A DNA stretch of 64,000 nucleotides from Ruminococcus flavefaciens. Its GTDB lineage: Bacteria; Bacillota; Clostridia; Oscillospirales; Ruminococcaceae. The notes under the pieces are model-generated. The model searched no databases. It was given only the letters and a program-made list of their open reading frames with translations, and had not been told where the DNA came from. The stretch's first letter is position 1; each line of letters opens with the position of its first letter. A program made the translations under genes and the position numbers. Location of the stretch: NCBI RefSeq assembly GCF_900119075.1, contig NZ_FPIP01000004.1:309309-373308 (forward strand). The letters are read 5' to 3'. Positions 42,541 through 52,270 of this stretch are shown here, in pieces.

Positions 42541-44457
42541 TTATCTTACTCTGCCGTATGGAGCGTGCATTCTTCCGTAAGGTGAGTGCATTCTGCCGTA
42601 AGGTCTTGTCGGATAAAAGTATCCCATAGTGTAAGGATTGTTGTTGTACCAGTTGTATCTTGGATCGTAATCACTTGTGAATAACATAAGTACATAGCTG
42701 TCGTACCAATCGACTTCACCGTCTTCGTTGATATCAGCATATCTGAGATCAGCGTCTGAAAGCTGTATATAACCAAGTACATGAGACATTATGAGCATTG
42801 CGTCATCTGTATTTACCTCATCATCGCCATTGACATCTCCGAGAACTCTGAAGTTGTAATTTGATACCTCTTCAGCAGGAAGCGTTTCTTCAGGAGCTGG
42901 CTCTTCAACAGGCTCCGGAACTACCATTCTTTTATTGATGGTTTCGGACATTGTATTGAACAGGATATCAGCGATCTCCTTGTGACCGTTTGCATTTGGG
43001 TGTGGATCGAAGTCGTCCTCGGGAGAGATGCCGTAAACGTCAACATAAGTTGCGCCTGTTTGTGCTGCGACTTCAATGAGCTTCTCATTGAGACGGCGCA
43101 TCTGAGGATCAACGTTCTTGCCTGCTGCCTGCATAGCCATAGGAGCAGCTATCTCAGCTGCGATAGCTTTTTCAGCTGTTGCCTGACTTTCTGTGCGGTT
43201 CTTTGACATAACTTCCATAAGGTCTGTAAGCTCTGAAAGGTCGTCATAGTTATTGATGAGATCAATAACTGACTGGAGCTCGTTGATATCGTCGTATTTG
43301 AGAAGAACGTCCATAAGCTCTTCCTTTGCGGGAGCGTTCTTGGAAACAGCTACAAGTTCTGAAAGCTCCTGAACCTCAGTGATATCATCGTACTTTTCAA
43401 CCATTGACAGAACGTCTTCAAGCTCTGCCGAGTCGTTGTACTTATCCATGATATCTTCTATTTCTGTTATCTTGTCGACCTTATCATTAAGGTTGTTTAT
43501 GTAATTTGCAGTCTGCTTGCCGCTTGCAGTGAGCTCGTCCTCGCTCTCGGCAGCAGCATTTGCAGCAGCAGCGTAAATTTTTCCAAGTACCTCAAAGATA
43601 TCCTCTTCCATTGCCTCGGATTCCTCAGCTGTACGGTAAGGATTGAACATACCGACGAGAGCTATATCAGCGTCGCCGTTGATTCCCTTGACTGCCTCAA
43701 CAACGCCCTTTACGTGGCTTGCTGATTCGTCAACAAGTTCGTCAGCCTTTGCGCTTACATTGTACATGAAGCCTGCGGCTTCGATGAAATCATCAGAGGT
43801 TATGCTGTCCTTGCTCTCGTTGATTATCTGGAGACCGCCGCCGAGAGCTATTTCTGTGTCCATACCGAATAGTGTGAGCATGAGTGAAGTACCTGCTGCT
43901 CTGAGGACAGGATTTTCGCTGAATACCATCTGAGGAACGATGCTCATGATAATATCGTTTCCGCCGAGCTGAATGCTTACAAGGTCTGCTTCTGAGAGGT
44001 ACTTGTTGTAGTAATCATGGTAGGGGGTAAGTACGTCGCTTGCGCCCTCGCCGAGATACATTTCAAGTATTGTTGAAGCGAATTCACCCTTATAGCCTTC
44101 GTTCTTTATTGTCTTTTCAATATCCTCTGCACGGTAGGCTGTTGAAGCAAGGTTTGTGCCCTTGACATTGTAGCCCTTTTCTTCGCCGAGCTTTTCAAGA
44201 TATTCTGTGAAAATTGCAGGATATGCGCCCTTTACGGGATCAGCAAGGAGCTTGTCTGTGATGACAAGTGCAGGATCCTCTGTAATATTGCCCCCTGCAA
44301 GACCGAAGCCTGCTGCGATACTGTCGCCGAGTGCTACATAGTTGTAATCGCCGTTTGTTGCATTTTTGTCATTGTTTGCTGCAAAAGCAGACATTCCTGC
44401 TGTGTTTGTCAATGTTACTGCTGAAACAAGAGCAGCCAGAATTTTTGAAGTTTTCAT
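42541..44457 (-). CDS. Secreted SGNH/GDSL hydrolase with C-terminal dockerin
   Basis: 638 residues. Signal peptide (1-27); SGNH hydrolase core with block I VALGDSIAAG (Ser46), block III IQLGGND, and block V DFDPHPNANGH. A long acidic helical insertion (about 330-450) holds degenerate repeats of the type KYDDIxELQ. A dockerin follows (GDVNGDDEVNTDDAMLIM ... DINEDGEVDWYDSYVLM), then a tail with PYGRMHS, PYGRMHA and PYGRVR in tandem. It likely removes ester groups from glycans or lipids at the cellulosome. The start MKTSKIL has GAGGAGG upstream and lies three bases after the stop of the ligase gene. Confidence 0.85.
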   Translation of the reverse strand: MKTSKILAALVSAVTLTNTAGMSAFAANNDKNATNGDYNYVALGDSIAAGFGLAGGNITEDPALVITDKLLADPVKGAYPAIFTEYLEKLGEEKGYNVKGTNLASTAYRAEDIEKTIKNEGYKGEFASTILEMYLGEGASDVLTPYHDYYNKYLSEADLVSIQLGGNDIIMSIVPQMVFSENPVLRAAGTSLMLTLFGMDTEIALGGGLQIINESKDSITSDDFIEAAGFMYNVSAKADELVDESASHVKGVVEAVKGINGDADIALVGMFNPYRTAEESEAMEEDIFEVLGKIYAAAANAAAESEDELTASGKQTANYINNLNDKVDKITEIEDIMDKYNDSAELEDVLSMVEKYDDITEVQELSELVAVSKNAPAKEELMDVLLKYDDINELQSVIDLINNYDDLSELTDLMEVMSKNRTESQATAEKAIAAEIAAPMAMQAAGKNVDPQMRRLNEKLIEVAAQTGATYVDVYGISPEDDFDPHPNANGHKEIADILFNTMSETINKRMVVPEPVEEPAPEETLPAEEVSNYNFRVLGDVNGDDEVNTDDAMLIMSHVLGYIQLSDADLRYADINEDGEVDWYDSYVLMLFTSDYDPRYNWYNNNPYTMGYFYPTRPYGRMHSPYGRMHAPYGRVR

Positions 44458-44459
44458 TA

Positions 44460-46361
44460 TTATTCCTCCTCGCCGTAGCTTTCTGTTATTGGTATTACGA
44501 AATTTTTGCCTGTTCTTATTATAACGGTGCTGCCGTTTTCCGAATAATCTATAAGTAAAAGACGACCGTTTCCGCATGGAGCAACATATCCTCTGTAATC
44601 GTGAGCAAGGAGGATATAATCTCTCTTGGCGGTTATTTCGCCGATCTCAAATTCCTTGTAGAACTTGACAGCGTCAAGGTGGTATTTATTGCAGATATAT
44701 TCAACAAGCTCAGCACTTGGCTCTGCTTCGTCGGGATCAAGGATTATCTGACCTACAACGTCGTAGCCGCCGCGCTCGTTCTTGAAAGCGCTTATCTCCC
44801 ACTCATTGATAGGATCGTTCTCGTCGAGAGTGCTTTCGATCATAAAGAGATATACGCGCTTGCCGTGTTTATCAATATAGGAGTCGGAAGCTCTGCCCAT
44901 TATGGTATATGAGCCGTCAGCGTGTCTTACAGCGATATCGCCTGTAACTCCCCACTTCATGCCGTTCTCGTCATAGTACCAGCGCTCTGCTGTAGCCTCG
45001 GGATTGTTCAGATAACGGTCTGCCGAAGCAGGGCTTGAAGCGTGAAGATTAGCGAGAACTTCGTCCTCGTCCACGATATTTCCGTCATCGTCCACAAGCT
45101 TTACGTATACATATGGCTCAAGTGGCTTGCCTGTTTCGTTGGTTTTTGATTCCTCGTCCATGAAGTATGTTACCAGAGTTGCGCCGCCTTCTTCGCTTGC
45201 TCCGCCGCCCAGTGAGAATCTCACATTGCAGCCGTTATCACGGAGCCACTTGTCTATCTTGCGGACAGAGTTTACATTTACAGCTTCGCCGCCCGAAGCA
45301 GGACGTCTGAGCATCTCAAGTGCGGTAGGGGAGAGAACTCCCTGCCTTACGCTTGTAAGATAGAAGCTTGCAGTTGCCATTACGCAGTTGCAGTTTGTCT
45401 CGGAAAGATCTCTTGCAAATGTATATTTATTGTAGATAGGTCTCGGAACCAGTGTGCCGCCTCTTGCAAGGGGCATGATAGCGCAAACGCGCTCGCCTGT
45501 CATATGAGTAAGGGGAATGCACTGGAAATTGCGCTCTCCGACGTAATTCTGTGTATCGAGACCTGCGTGCATCTCAACGTATGCGTTCAGCGAGTACTCC
45601 TTATAAACAACGCATTTTGGCTTGCTTGTAGTACCGCTCGTATAGAAATAGCTGATATCGCGGTCAAGGTCTGTAGGACCGAGATCAAGCTCGATATCGC
45701 TGTGCTCTCCTGCATGTCTCAGATCTTCAAGGCGGATAAATTCAACGCCCTTTATCTTGTCAAGGTTCATCAGGCACTCTGTGATCTGTTCGATGTCGAA
45801 TACCTCCTGCATTTTCTCAGGCATTTCCGAGGTATCAAGGAACATTCCCTTCTTTTCCTGCGGCAGGAAATCATCAAGGCTCATTAAAATTACCTTTTTG
45901 ATGCTGCTGTTTGAAAGATGCTCTGTAAAATAAGGAAGAAATGCGTCCAGAGTAATGATTATCTCCGAACCCTTGTCCTTTGTGTAAAGCGGGAAATCAT
46001 CTTTCAGGAACAGGAAGTTTACGTTGTTGCTTATAGCCTTTATAAGGTTGCAGGCGAAAAGCAGCATAAGGTTTTCAATGCTTACGGGGAGGCAGAGAGT
46101 AACAACGTCGCCCTCTTTGACGCCTGCAAGCTTTAAGCCCTTTGCATAGGCTTCACGGAGTGCAGGAAGCTCGCCGTAGGTTATTTTTGTACCGAAGTAA
46201 TCGATTGCGTCACCGTCCAGATTATCCTGATTGAATGTCATGATATTGTCGAAAATATTCATGTTGTAGATCTCTACCCCATTGATGACGCGATCTACCC
46301 TTGCCCATTCAGGGAATTTTCTTACGATTGTACTTGTGTTGACTTGTGTTAGTGTTTTCAT
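44460..46361 (-). CDS. AMP-dependent acyl-CoA synthetase/ligase family protein
   Basis: 633-residue adenylate-forming enzyme without signal peptide. Phosphate loop YFYTSGTTSKPKC (241-249), adenine-binding region FSLGGGASEEGG, and the conserved GDIAVRHADGSYTIMGRASDSYIDKHGKRVY before the C-terminal lid (GEITAKRDYIL). It should activate a carboxylic acid as acyl-AMP. The acid is unknown. The next gene, translated with almost no gap, is a secreted SGNH hydrolase; ferulate or another aromatic or short acid released by such an esterase is one possible link (inference). AAAGGA precedes the ATG. Confidence 0.82.
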   Translation of the reverse strand: MKTLTQVNTSTIVRKFPEWARVDRVINGVEIYNMNIFDNIMTFNQDNLDGDAIDYFGTKITYGELPALREAYAKGLKLAGVKEGDVVTLCLPVSIENLMLLFACNLIKAISNNVNFLFLKDDFPLYTKDKGSEIIITLDAFLPYFTEHLSNSSIKKVILMSLDDFLPQEKKGMFLDTSEMPEKMQEVFDIEQITECLMNLDKIKGVEFIRLEDLRHAGEHSDIELDLGPTDLDRDISYFYTSGTTSKPKCVVYKEYSLNAYVEMHAGLDTQNYVGERNFQCIPLTHMTGERVCAIMPLARGGTLVPRPIYNKYTFARDLSETNCNCVMATASFYLTSVRQGVLSPTALEMLRRPASGGEAVNVNSVRKIDKWLRDNGCNVRFSLGGGASEEGGATLVTYFMDEESKTNETGKPLEPYVYVKLVDDDGNIVDEDEVLANLHASSPASADRYLNNPEATAERWYYDENGMKWGVTGDIAVRHADGSYTIMGRASDSYIDKHGKRVYLFMIESTLDENDPINEWEISAFKNERGGYDVVGQIILDPDEAEPSAELVEYICNKYHLDAVKFYKEFEIGEITAKRDYILLAHDYRGYVAPCGNGRLLLIDYSENGSTVIIRTGKNFVIPITESYGEEE

Positions 46362-46543
46362 AATTATATTTTCCTTTCGTATATTGTAATGGGCGGATAT
46401 ATTTCTGCATTAATAAAATAATACCCCTTTACTATAGCAGAAACTGTCCTCTATAATCCCAAACAGCAGCCGTGAAACTCTGACCGCGAATGCACAGCGT
46501 TACTGTTCATTTTAGATTATAACATAGAAATTATTAAATAGTC

Positions 46544-46582
46544 CTTAAATATATCTTAAATGTTTTTTATATATTCCTTAAA
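46544..46582. promoter_or_regulatory. Helically phased CTTAAA direct repeats
   Basis: CTTAAA at 46544, 46555 and 46577, spaced 11 and 22 bases. Eleven-base direct repeats are the usual arrangement for OmpR/PhoP-type response regulators, and one such regulator is encoded at 52271. The site lies in the 673-base divergent region 46362-47034, which otherwise is A/T-rich with a small TGCCT/AGGCA hairpin plus five T (46650-46670) and no gene. Confidence 0.35.
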
Positions 46583-46832
46583 AAAACTATTCATTACTGA
46601 CAATTTGAAATCGATTTTATGTATATTATGTAAACTATATTTTGGCGTTTGCCTATAAACAGGCATTTTTAACATTTGCTTGAACTGGCATTTATTGCAA
46701 AAGTATGATTTTGAGGGTTACAAATAGAGAGCAAACTATCAATAAATATTTGTGCAAAAATAGTAATAAAATATTACTTTGTCTACCTTGGTTCTACTTT
46801 TTTCAGAGTTCTTTTCATTATAATATCAGAAA

Positions 46833-46861
46833 TTGATTTGAATTCTGATATGTGGTATAAT
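46833..46861 (+). promoter_or_regulatory. Promoter of the ABC/serine hydrolase/two-component operon
   Basis: TTGATT, 17-base spacer, TATAAT. Leader of about 165 bases before the ATPase start at 47035. Confidence 0.6.
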
Positions 46862-47034
46862 TTTATTTATAGAGCTGCAAGAAACAGTTAAGAATCTGAT
46901 AAGAAATTGATATTAGTATGATAAAGACTTTTTTTACGCTGTGGTGTATAATGTGGTTACAGACATCGGAGCTGTTTAAATCATCGTCGGTGTACTCAGC
47001 CCTAGATAGTGCATCGCATAAAGGAGAGAAAAAT

Positions 47035-47796
47035 ATGAGTTCTTCTATACTGCATACCGAAAAGCTGTGCAAGACCTTTTCAAACGGCGGCGTTCAGCAG
47101 CACGTGATAAAGAATCTTGACATAGAAATAAGAGAAAAGGACTTCACTGTTATCATGGGCGCGTCAGGTTCCGGAAAATCCACATTGTTATATGCACTCT
47201 CGGGAATGGATAAGCCCACATTAGGAAAGGTATTCTTCGGAAATGAGGATATCTCAGGGTATTCCAACGACCAACTTGCAGTTTTCAGACGCAAAAACTG
47301 CGGTTTCGTATTCCAGAGCATATACCTTTTAGAGAATATGACCGTCTTTGACAATATCATGACGGGAGCACTTGTTGCTCAGAAGAATTCCACCGAGCTT
47401 GTTAAAAAGGTGGGAGACCTTCTTAAAAAGGTAGGCATAAAAGAGGAGATATGGAAAAAATATCCCAATCAGCTATCCGGCGGTGAATGTCAGCGCGTCG
47501 GCATAGTCCGTGCTGTCATCAACGATCCTAAGATACTCTTTGCTGACGAGCCTACGGGAAGTCTCAATTCGGCGTCAAGCCGCGATGTGCTTGATATTTT
47601 CACCGAGCTTCACAGCAAGGGACAGAGCATTGTAATGATTACTCATGATATCAAAACCGCTCTTCGCGGCAACAGAGTCATATTCCTGTCAGACGGCGCG
47701 ATAGTCGGCGAGTATGAAATGCCGATATACGGTACAGACGACCTGAAAAAGCGCAGAGACGGCTTGCAGGATTTTCTTGACGGAATGGGCTGGTGA
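47035..47796 (+). CDS. ABC transporter ATPase (LolD/MacB/BceA class)
   Basis: 253 residues. Walker A GASGSGKST, Q-loop region FVFQSIYLLENMTVFDNI, signature LSGGECQRVGI, Walker B ILFADEPTGSLN, H-loop ITHDI. The start MSSSILHTEK has AAAGGAGAG upstream; an earlier in-frame ATG adds 39 residues with no resemblance to the family. It pairs with the FtsX-type permease that follows. Such pairs move or detoxify peptides and lipoproteins. Confidence 0.92.
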   Translation: MSSSILHTEKLCKTFSNGGVQQHVIKNLDIEIREKDFTVIMGASGSGKSTLLYALSGMDKPTLGKVFFGNEDISGYSNDQLAVFRRKNCGFVFQSIYLLENMTVFDNIMTGALVAQKNSTELVKKVGDLLKKVGIKEEIWKKYPNQLSGGECQRVGIVRAVINDPKILFADEPTGSLNSASSRDVLDIFTELHSKGQSIVMITHDIKTALRGNRVIFLSDGAIVGEYEMPIYGTDDLKKRRDGLQDFLDGMGW

Positions 47797-47801
47797 TCGT
47801 T

Positions 47802-50318
47802 ATGAACAAGATCCTCAGACTTTCATGGGCAAATATAAAAAAGCACAAGCTTGAATCAATAGCTCTTATGATACTGGTAATGCTTTGCATGATGCTCTGT
47901 GCTTCGGCGTTTGGAGGCATTATCGGCTTAAAAAACATATTCCCTAATATGATGAAGAACACGGGAAGCTATGAGAACTACGTGCTTATAACCGAAAAGG
48001 ATTTTGATGATAAATTTATTGATATCCTTAAGGAGGACGACAGAGTAGAGGACTGCGCCCGTTCAGAGGCTCTCTACAGCATGAGCACCAATTATCTCAA
48101 TGCGCTGGGCAAGGAGCAGTCCATGTATATGTGCTTTATCACACAGGAAAACGAAGCAAAGATACAGCATTCTCCAATGGAGACTAAGCTAAGCGACAGT
48201 GAGATAGCCGCTATGGAGCACCCGATCTATATGCCCTATTCGGTACGAGACAGTATGAACTATAAAGAGGGCGACAAATTTGAAATGATATACGGTACAA
48301 GGAAGTTCACTTTTACTGTAGCAGGTTTCTATGATACTGCTCTCTTTGATACTCCGAACAGCATACTTAAAATGATAGTTTCAGAGAGCGATTATCATGT
48401 TCTTGAAGCTATCCTTGATAAATATGTGGTACTTGGTTTCAATGACTTCAAAGGCAAGGGCGGAACAGAGCTTTTCAATGATATGCTTAAAGAATTCTCG
48501 GATTATTCGGGAAAAGATATTTCGGGCTCTGCTCTTGGAATAACCTATGAAGGATTGAAGATGGGAGTTACTTACACTGCGGAGCTTCTCCTGAAATTCC
48601 TTATCGTAATGTCTGCTGTTATAATTGTTTGCGTTGCTGTTATGATAAGATTCAGAATTGCAGGAGATATCAGCGAGCAGATAGTTTCTATCGGAGTACT
48701 TGAAGGTTTAGGCTATAAATCGACTGATATTACTCTTTCCTACGTCCTTGAGTATATCCTTATCTCGCTTGCAGGCATTATCCTCGGCACAGGACTGTCT
48801 TTACTGGTAACACCTGCACTTATCAGCGTTGGTGAGATAGTATCTGGACATCCCAGCGGCAGTTCTGTATCATCAATGCCCATCGCTGTTACAGTGGCTG
48901 TAATACTGGCATTTGTAGCTTTTATTTCCTTTATAAGAGCTTTCAAGGTCAGAAATTATCCCCCTGTACGTGCATTTCGCAAGGGACAGGGCGACCACCG
49001 CTTCGGCAAGGAGCATTTCCCGCTCAGAAAGACAAAAAAGAGCGTTCATCTCCGTCTTGCAATGAAGGGATTCCTTAAAAACTTCAAGCAGAATCTCGGA
49101 CTTACTCTTTGTGTCACTATTTCCACGATAACTATCGTTGTTTGCTTTGTAATGTTCAATTTCTTCTCAGGGGATATGAACGCTATAGCGGTCAGCGCAG
49201 GCGTAGAGCTCAGTGACCTCCGTGTTGAGCTTATGAATACAAGCGATGCATATGCGTTTGCTGAAGAGCTTGTGGAAATACCTGAGATAAGAAAGGCTGT
49301 TCCCACATCAGGTTTTACTACATATCTCACAGCACCTGATTATAACAACGACCTGATGATACCCGTTGCGCTTGATGATTTCAGCGAAGCCGAGAATATA
49401 TTCCCCTCTGAGGGACGTTTCCCCGAGCATGACAACGAGGTCATGATAACAAATATGTACGCTAAGCTTTGCAAGCTCAAAACAGGCGACAGTATTACTC
49501 TTGACAATGTCAATGTCAGAAGAAAATACGTTATCACAGGACTTGTTACGTCTGCAACCAACGGCGGTATGAATCTGTATATCACCATGGACGGTATGAA
49601 GCGCATAGTTCCGACCTACAAGCCCGATACCATTGAGATATATCTAAATGAGGGCGTTGATGCTGATGAGATAAGATATTCTCTTACCGAGAAGTACGGC
49701 AGAAGCGTTGCAGATGTTGCTCAGGACAGAAGCGACAGCGAATCCTATGAGGAAAGGATAAGAAACGAGGCTGAAAGAAAAATTGCCGAGATAATGGCAA
49801 ACTATGGCGTTACACACGTTGAATACGCTATACAGTCAGGTGACACTGTCATTAAGGGCAACAGTGACGGATTTATTATCAAGTCCATAATGAATGTAAG
49901 AAGCATAATGGAAACACAGCTGGGAGCTATATCTATTGGAATTGCTGTCCTGACGACGCTTTTTATGATAATATCAGTTTTTGTTGTAATGATAATCCTG
50001 TTTATACTCATGGAATCCACTATCAGAAAACAGCGCAAGGAATTCGGCATAATGAAAGGCATAGGCTATACCTCACGGGAGCTTATGCTGCAGCTCGCAT
50101 TCAGGATAATGCCTGCGGCTCTTTTCTCGGTTGCAGCAGGTACTGCTGTGGGAGTTTCACTGCTTAAACTTCTTACAAGCTATATCGGCAAGGTAAGCGT
50201 AAATATGCCTGTGGTTATAATACTTGACGTGATACTTCTTGTGTTCTGCTTCGGCTGTGCATATATCGGAGCAAGAAAGATTAAGAAGATATCGGTCTGC
50301 GAGCTTATGACGGAATGA
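47802..50318 (+). CDS. FtsX/MacB-type ABC permease
   Basis: 838 residues with about ten membrane segments in the duplicated FtsX layout: one N-terminal segment, a large extracellular domain, three segments near residues 260-390, a fourth-plus-extracellular domain, and three at the C-terminus ending CAYIGARKIKKISVCELMTE. The ATG at 47802 was preferred over an in-frame GTG nine bases upstream. It overlaps no neighbour but is six bases from the ATPase gene. Confidence 0.88.
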   Translation: MNKILRLSWANIKKHKLESIALMILVMLCMMLCASAFGGIIGLKNIFPNMMKNTGSYENYVLITEKDFDDKFIDILKEDDRVEDCARSEALYSMSTNYLNALGKEQSMYMCFITQENEAKIQHSPMETKLSDSEIAAMEHPIYMPYSVRDSMNYKEGDKFEMIYGTRKFTFTVAGFYDTALFDTPNSILKMIVSESDYHVLEAILDKYVVLGFNDFKGKGGTELFNDMLKEFSDYSGKDISGSALGITYEGLKMGVTYTAELLLKFLIVMSAVIIVCVAVMIRFRIAGDISEQIVSIGVLEGLGYKSTDITLSYVLEYILISLAGIILGTGLSLLVTPALISVGEIVSGHPSGSSVSSMPIAVTVAVILAFVAFISFIRAFKVRNYPPVRAFRKGQGDHRFGKEHFPLRKTKKSVHLRLAMKGFLKNFKQNLGLTLCVTISTITIVVCFVMFNFFSGDMNAIAVSAGVELSDLRVELMNTSDAYAFAEELVEIPEIRKAVPTSGFTTYLTAPDYNNDLMIPVALDDFSEAENIFPSEGRFPEHDNEVMITNMYAKLCKLKTGDSITLDNVNVRRKYVITGLVTSATNGGMNLYITMDGMKRIVPTYKPDTIEIYLNEGVDADEIRYSLTEKYGRSVADVAQDRSDSESYEERIRNEAERKIAEIMANYGVTHVEYAIQSGDTVIKGNSDGFIIKSIMNVRSIMETQLGAISIGIAVLTTLFMIISVFVVMIILFILMESTIRKQRKEFGIMKGIGYTSRELMLQLAFRIMPAALFSVAAGTAVGVSLLKLLTSYIGKVSVNMPVVIILDVILLVFCFGCAYIGARKIKKISVCELMTE

Positions 50319-50329
50319 GGGGAGAAAGT

Positions 50330-52255
50330 ATGAAAAAAGCAAGAATAGCTTCTCTGCTGGCGGCAGCGCTTATCGCTGCCCCTGCAATGACATTTGCAGC
50401 AGCGGAGAGTTCGGATAATACAGCTATAAACAAGACTTACAGCAGCAGTGATACTTTTTCCTGCATAGGCTCGGTCAGCAAGATGTTCGCCACTACAGCT
50501 GTTATGCAGCTTGTGGAGCAGGGAAAGGTGGAGCTTGACTCTCCTGTGACGGATTATCTGCCCGATTTCCGCATGGCAGACGAAAGATACAAGGATATAA
50601 CCGTTCGTATGCTCATGAATCACACATCGGGACTTATGGGCACTACAGCAGGGGATTTCATGCTGTACAACGACAGGGACGCAGCTCCTCATGATACTAT
50701 GCTGAGTGAGCTGAGCACCCAGAGACTAAAGACTTTCCCTGGGGATTACAGTGCATACTGCAACGACGGCTTTGAGCTTCTTGAACTGATAGTCGAGGAG
50801 GTAAGCGGCGAGAGCTTTACCGACTATATCGAGAAGAATATCTGCGTTCCGCTCGGAATGAAGCAGACAGGCACTCCCTGGAACGCATTCAGGACTGACG
50901 AAATGGTCAAGACCTTCATAAACGGCAATGTTGAAGTAACTCCCGATTACTGTATGGACCTCGGCTCAGGCGGTATCATGTCCACAGCAGAAGAGCTCTG
51001 CAAATTCGGCAGCAGCTTTTTCAAGGGGGACAACACACTGCTGACCGATAAGTCAAAGAAAGAAATGTCCGAGGCCAAGGCGGCCGACAAGTATGAGGAC
51101 GGCTTCGGACTTGGCTGGGATCAGGTAGATTATGATGACTACAAGGCTGCAGGTGTCAAGGTAGTTAGCAAGGGCGGCGACGTAAGTCATCAGCACGCAC
51201 AGCTTCTTGTAGCTCCCGATGAAGAGATAAGTGTATCTGTTCTTGCATCGGGCGGCAGCAGTCTTTACAACTCACTCATGGCAGAGGCTCTTATGGATAT
51301 CGCACTTGCAGACAAGGGCATAAACGTTGAGCATAAGGCTCCCGAAAAGAAAGAGACGCTCGATACTGTTCCCGATAAGTATCTGGCTTATGAGGATATC
51401 TATATCTCGGCAGCCGGACTGAATTATGTCAGCTTCCCCGATAAAAAGTATATGGAGATAAAGACATTCACTGACGACAATATTGATATCAAGCAGTTTA
51501 AGTACACAACTGAGGACAGCTTTGTGCTTATGGACGGCAAAATAGGCTCAGGCAAGGAAGTTCAGGCTAAAAATCAGAGCATTCTTATTTTCCGCGAAAG
51601 AAACGGCAGAGACTATATCTGTTCCGATAATTACATGGACTTTGGCGGCATGGGGAATTTCTCAATGTCGGGATATGAAATGATGAGAGCTGATAAAAAT
51701 CCCGTAAGTGATGATGTACAGGCGGCATGGGACGCAAGAAACGGCAAAAAATACTATCTTTACAGCGGAAAGTACTCCAATGTGTATTACGCAGAAATGC
51801 CGTTTGTGAAAGTGAATACATATCCTGAGGCAAGAGGCTATGTAGGAGGCAGAAAGATCATTGACGCTGACCGTGCACAGGCTGCTCTTGTAATGCCGGG
51901 AGGACGTGATTTAGAGGATATTGAGGTAAGAACGGAAAACGGGAATGAGATTATAGATATAACAAACTGCGCTCTTGAGTTTATCTCCGAGGAGGCTATC
52001 CCTGAGCTTAAAAGCGACGTTACGGAAATAAAGCTCAGCACTAAAAAAGCAGTATGGTATAAGCTCGGAAAAGGCGACAGCAAAACCATTATCCTTGATA
52101 TACCCGAGAATGCCGCAGTATATGTTTATGATAAGTATGACCGCATGACTTACTCAAGCTATATGAAGGACTACGGAAATAGTGTTCCGCTGCCGTCAGA
52201 GGGTAAGATAGTATTTATCGGCGAGGACGGCGGAAAGATAGGTATCACACAGTAA
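50330..52255 (+). CDS. Secreted beta-lactamase-fold serine hydrolase, short N-terminus
   Basis: 641 residues. Signal peptide (1-24), then S-x-x-K in CIGSVSKMF with Ser48, and the tyrosine motif YCNDGFELLELIVEEVSGESF. The fold is that of class C beta-lactamases and D-aminopeptidases up to about residue 330. About 300 extra residues of beta-rich sequence follow. The nucleophile is only about 24 residues from the predicted cleavage site, so the first beta strands present in relatives (for example residues 35-100 of the gene at 2449) seem missing. GGGGAGAAAG precedes the ATG. It sits between an ABC exporter and a two-component system. Confidence 0.8.
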   Translation: MKKARIASLLAAALIAAPAMTFAAAESSDNTAINKTYSSSDTFSCIGSVSKMFATTAVMQLVEQGKVELDSPVTDYLPDFRMADERYKDITVRMLMNHTSGLMGTTAGDFMLYNDRDAAPHDTMLSELSTQRLKTFPGDYSAYCNDGFELLELIVEEVSGESFTDYIEKNICVPLGMKQTGTPWNAFRTDEMVKTFINGNVEVTPDYCMDLGSGGIMSTAEELCKFGSSFFKGDNTLLTDKSKKEMSEAKAADKYEDGFGLGWDQVDYDDYKAAGVKVVSKGGDVSHQHAQLLVAPDEEISVSVLASGGSSLYNSLMAEALMDIALADKGINVEHKAPEKKETLDTVPDKYLAYEDIYISAAGLNYVSFPDKKYMEIKTFTDDNIDIKQFKYTTEDSFVLMDGKIGSGKEVQAKNQSILIFRERNGRDYICSDNYMDFGGMGNFSMSGYEMMRADKNPVSDDVQAAWDARNGKKYYLYSGKYSNVYYAEMPFVKVNTYPEARGYVGGRKIIDADRAQAALVMPGGRDLEDIEVRTENGNEIIDITNCALEFISEEAIPELKSDVTEIKLSTKKAVWYKLGKGDSKTIILDIPENAAVYVYDKYDRMTYSSYMKDYGNSVPLPSEGKIVFIGEDGGKIGITQ

Positions 52256-52270
52256 AGGGAGGACTTGCGT

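Noticed and set aside
46650..46670. Small RNA ending in the TGCCT/AGGCA hairpin
   Set aside because: The stem is only five base pairs and no convincing promoter precedes it; recorded only as part of the intergenic description.
46776..46790. CTTTGTCTACCTTGG as a further copy of the xylan-gene element
   Set aside because: Only a partial core match, lies upstream of an ABC operon, and flanks do not match; judged chance in A/T-rich DNA.
50180..50692. Minus-strand 170-codon open frame over the permease/hydrolase junction
   Set aside because: Antisense to two well-supported genes, no family likeness and no start signal.
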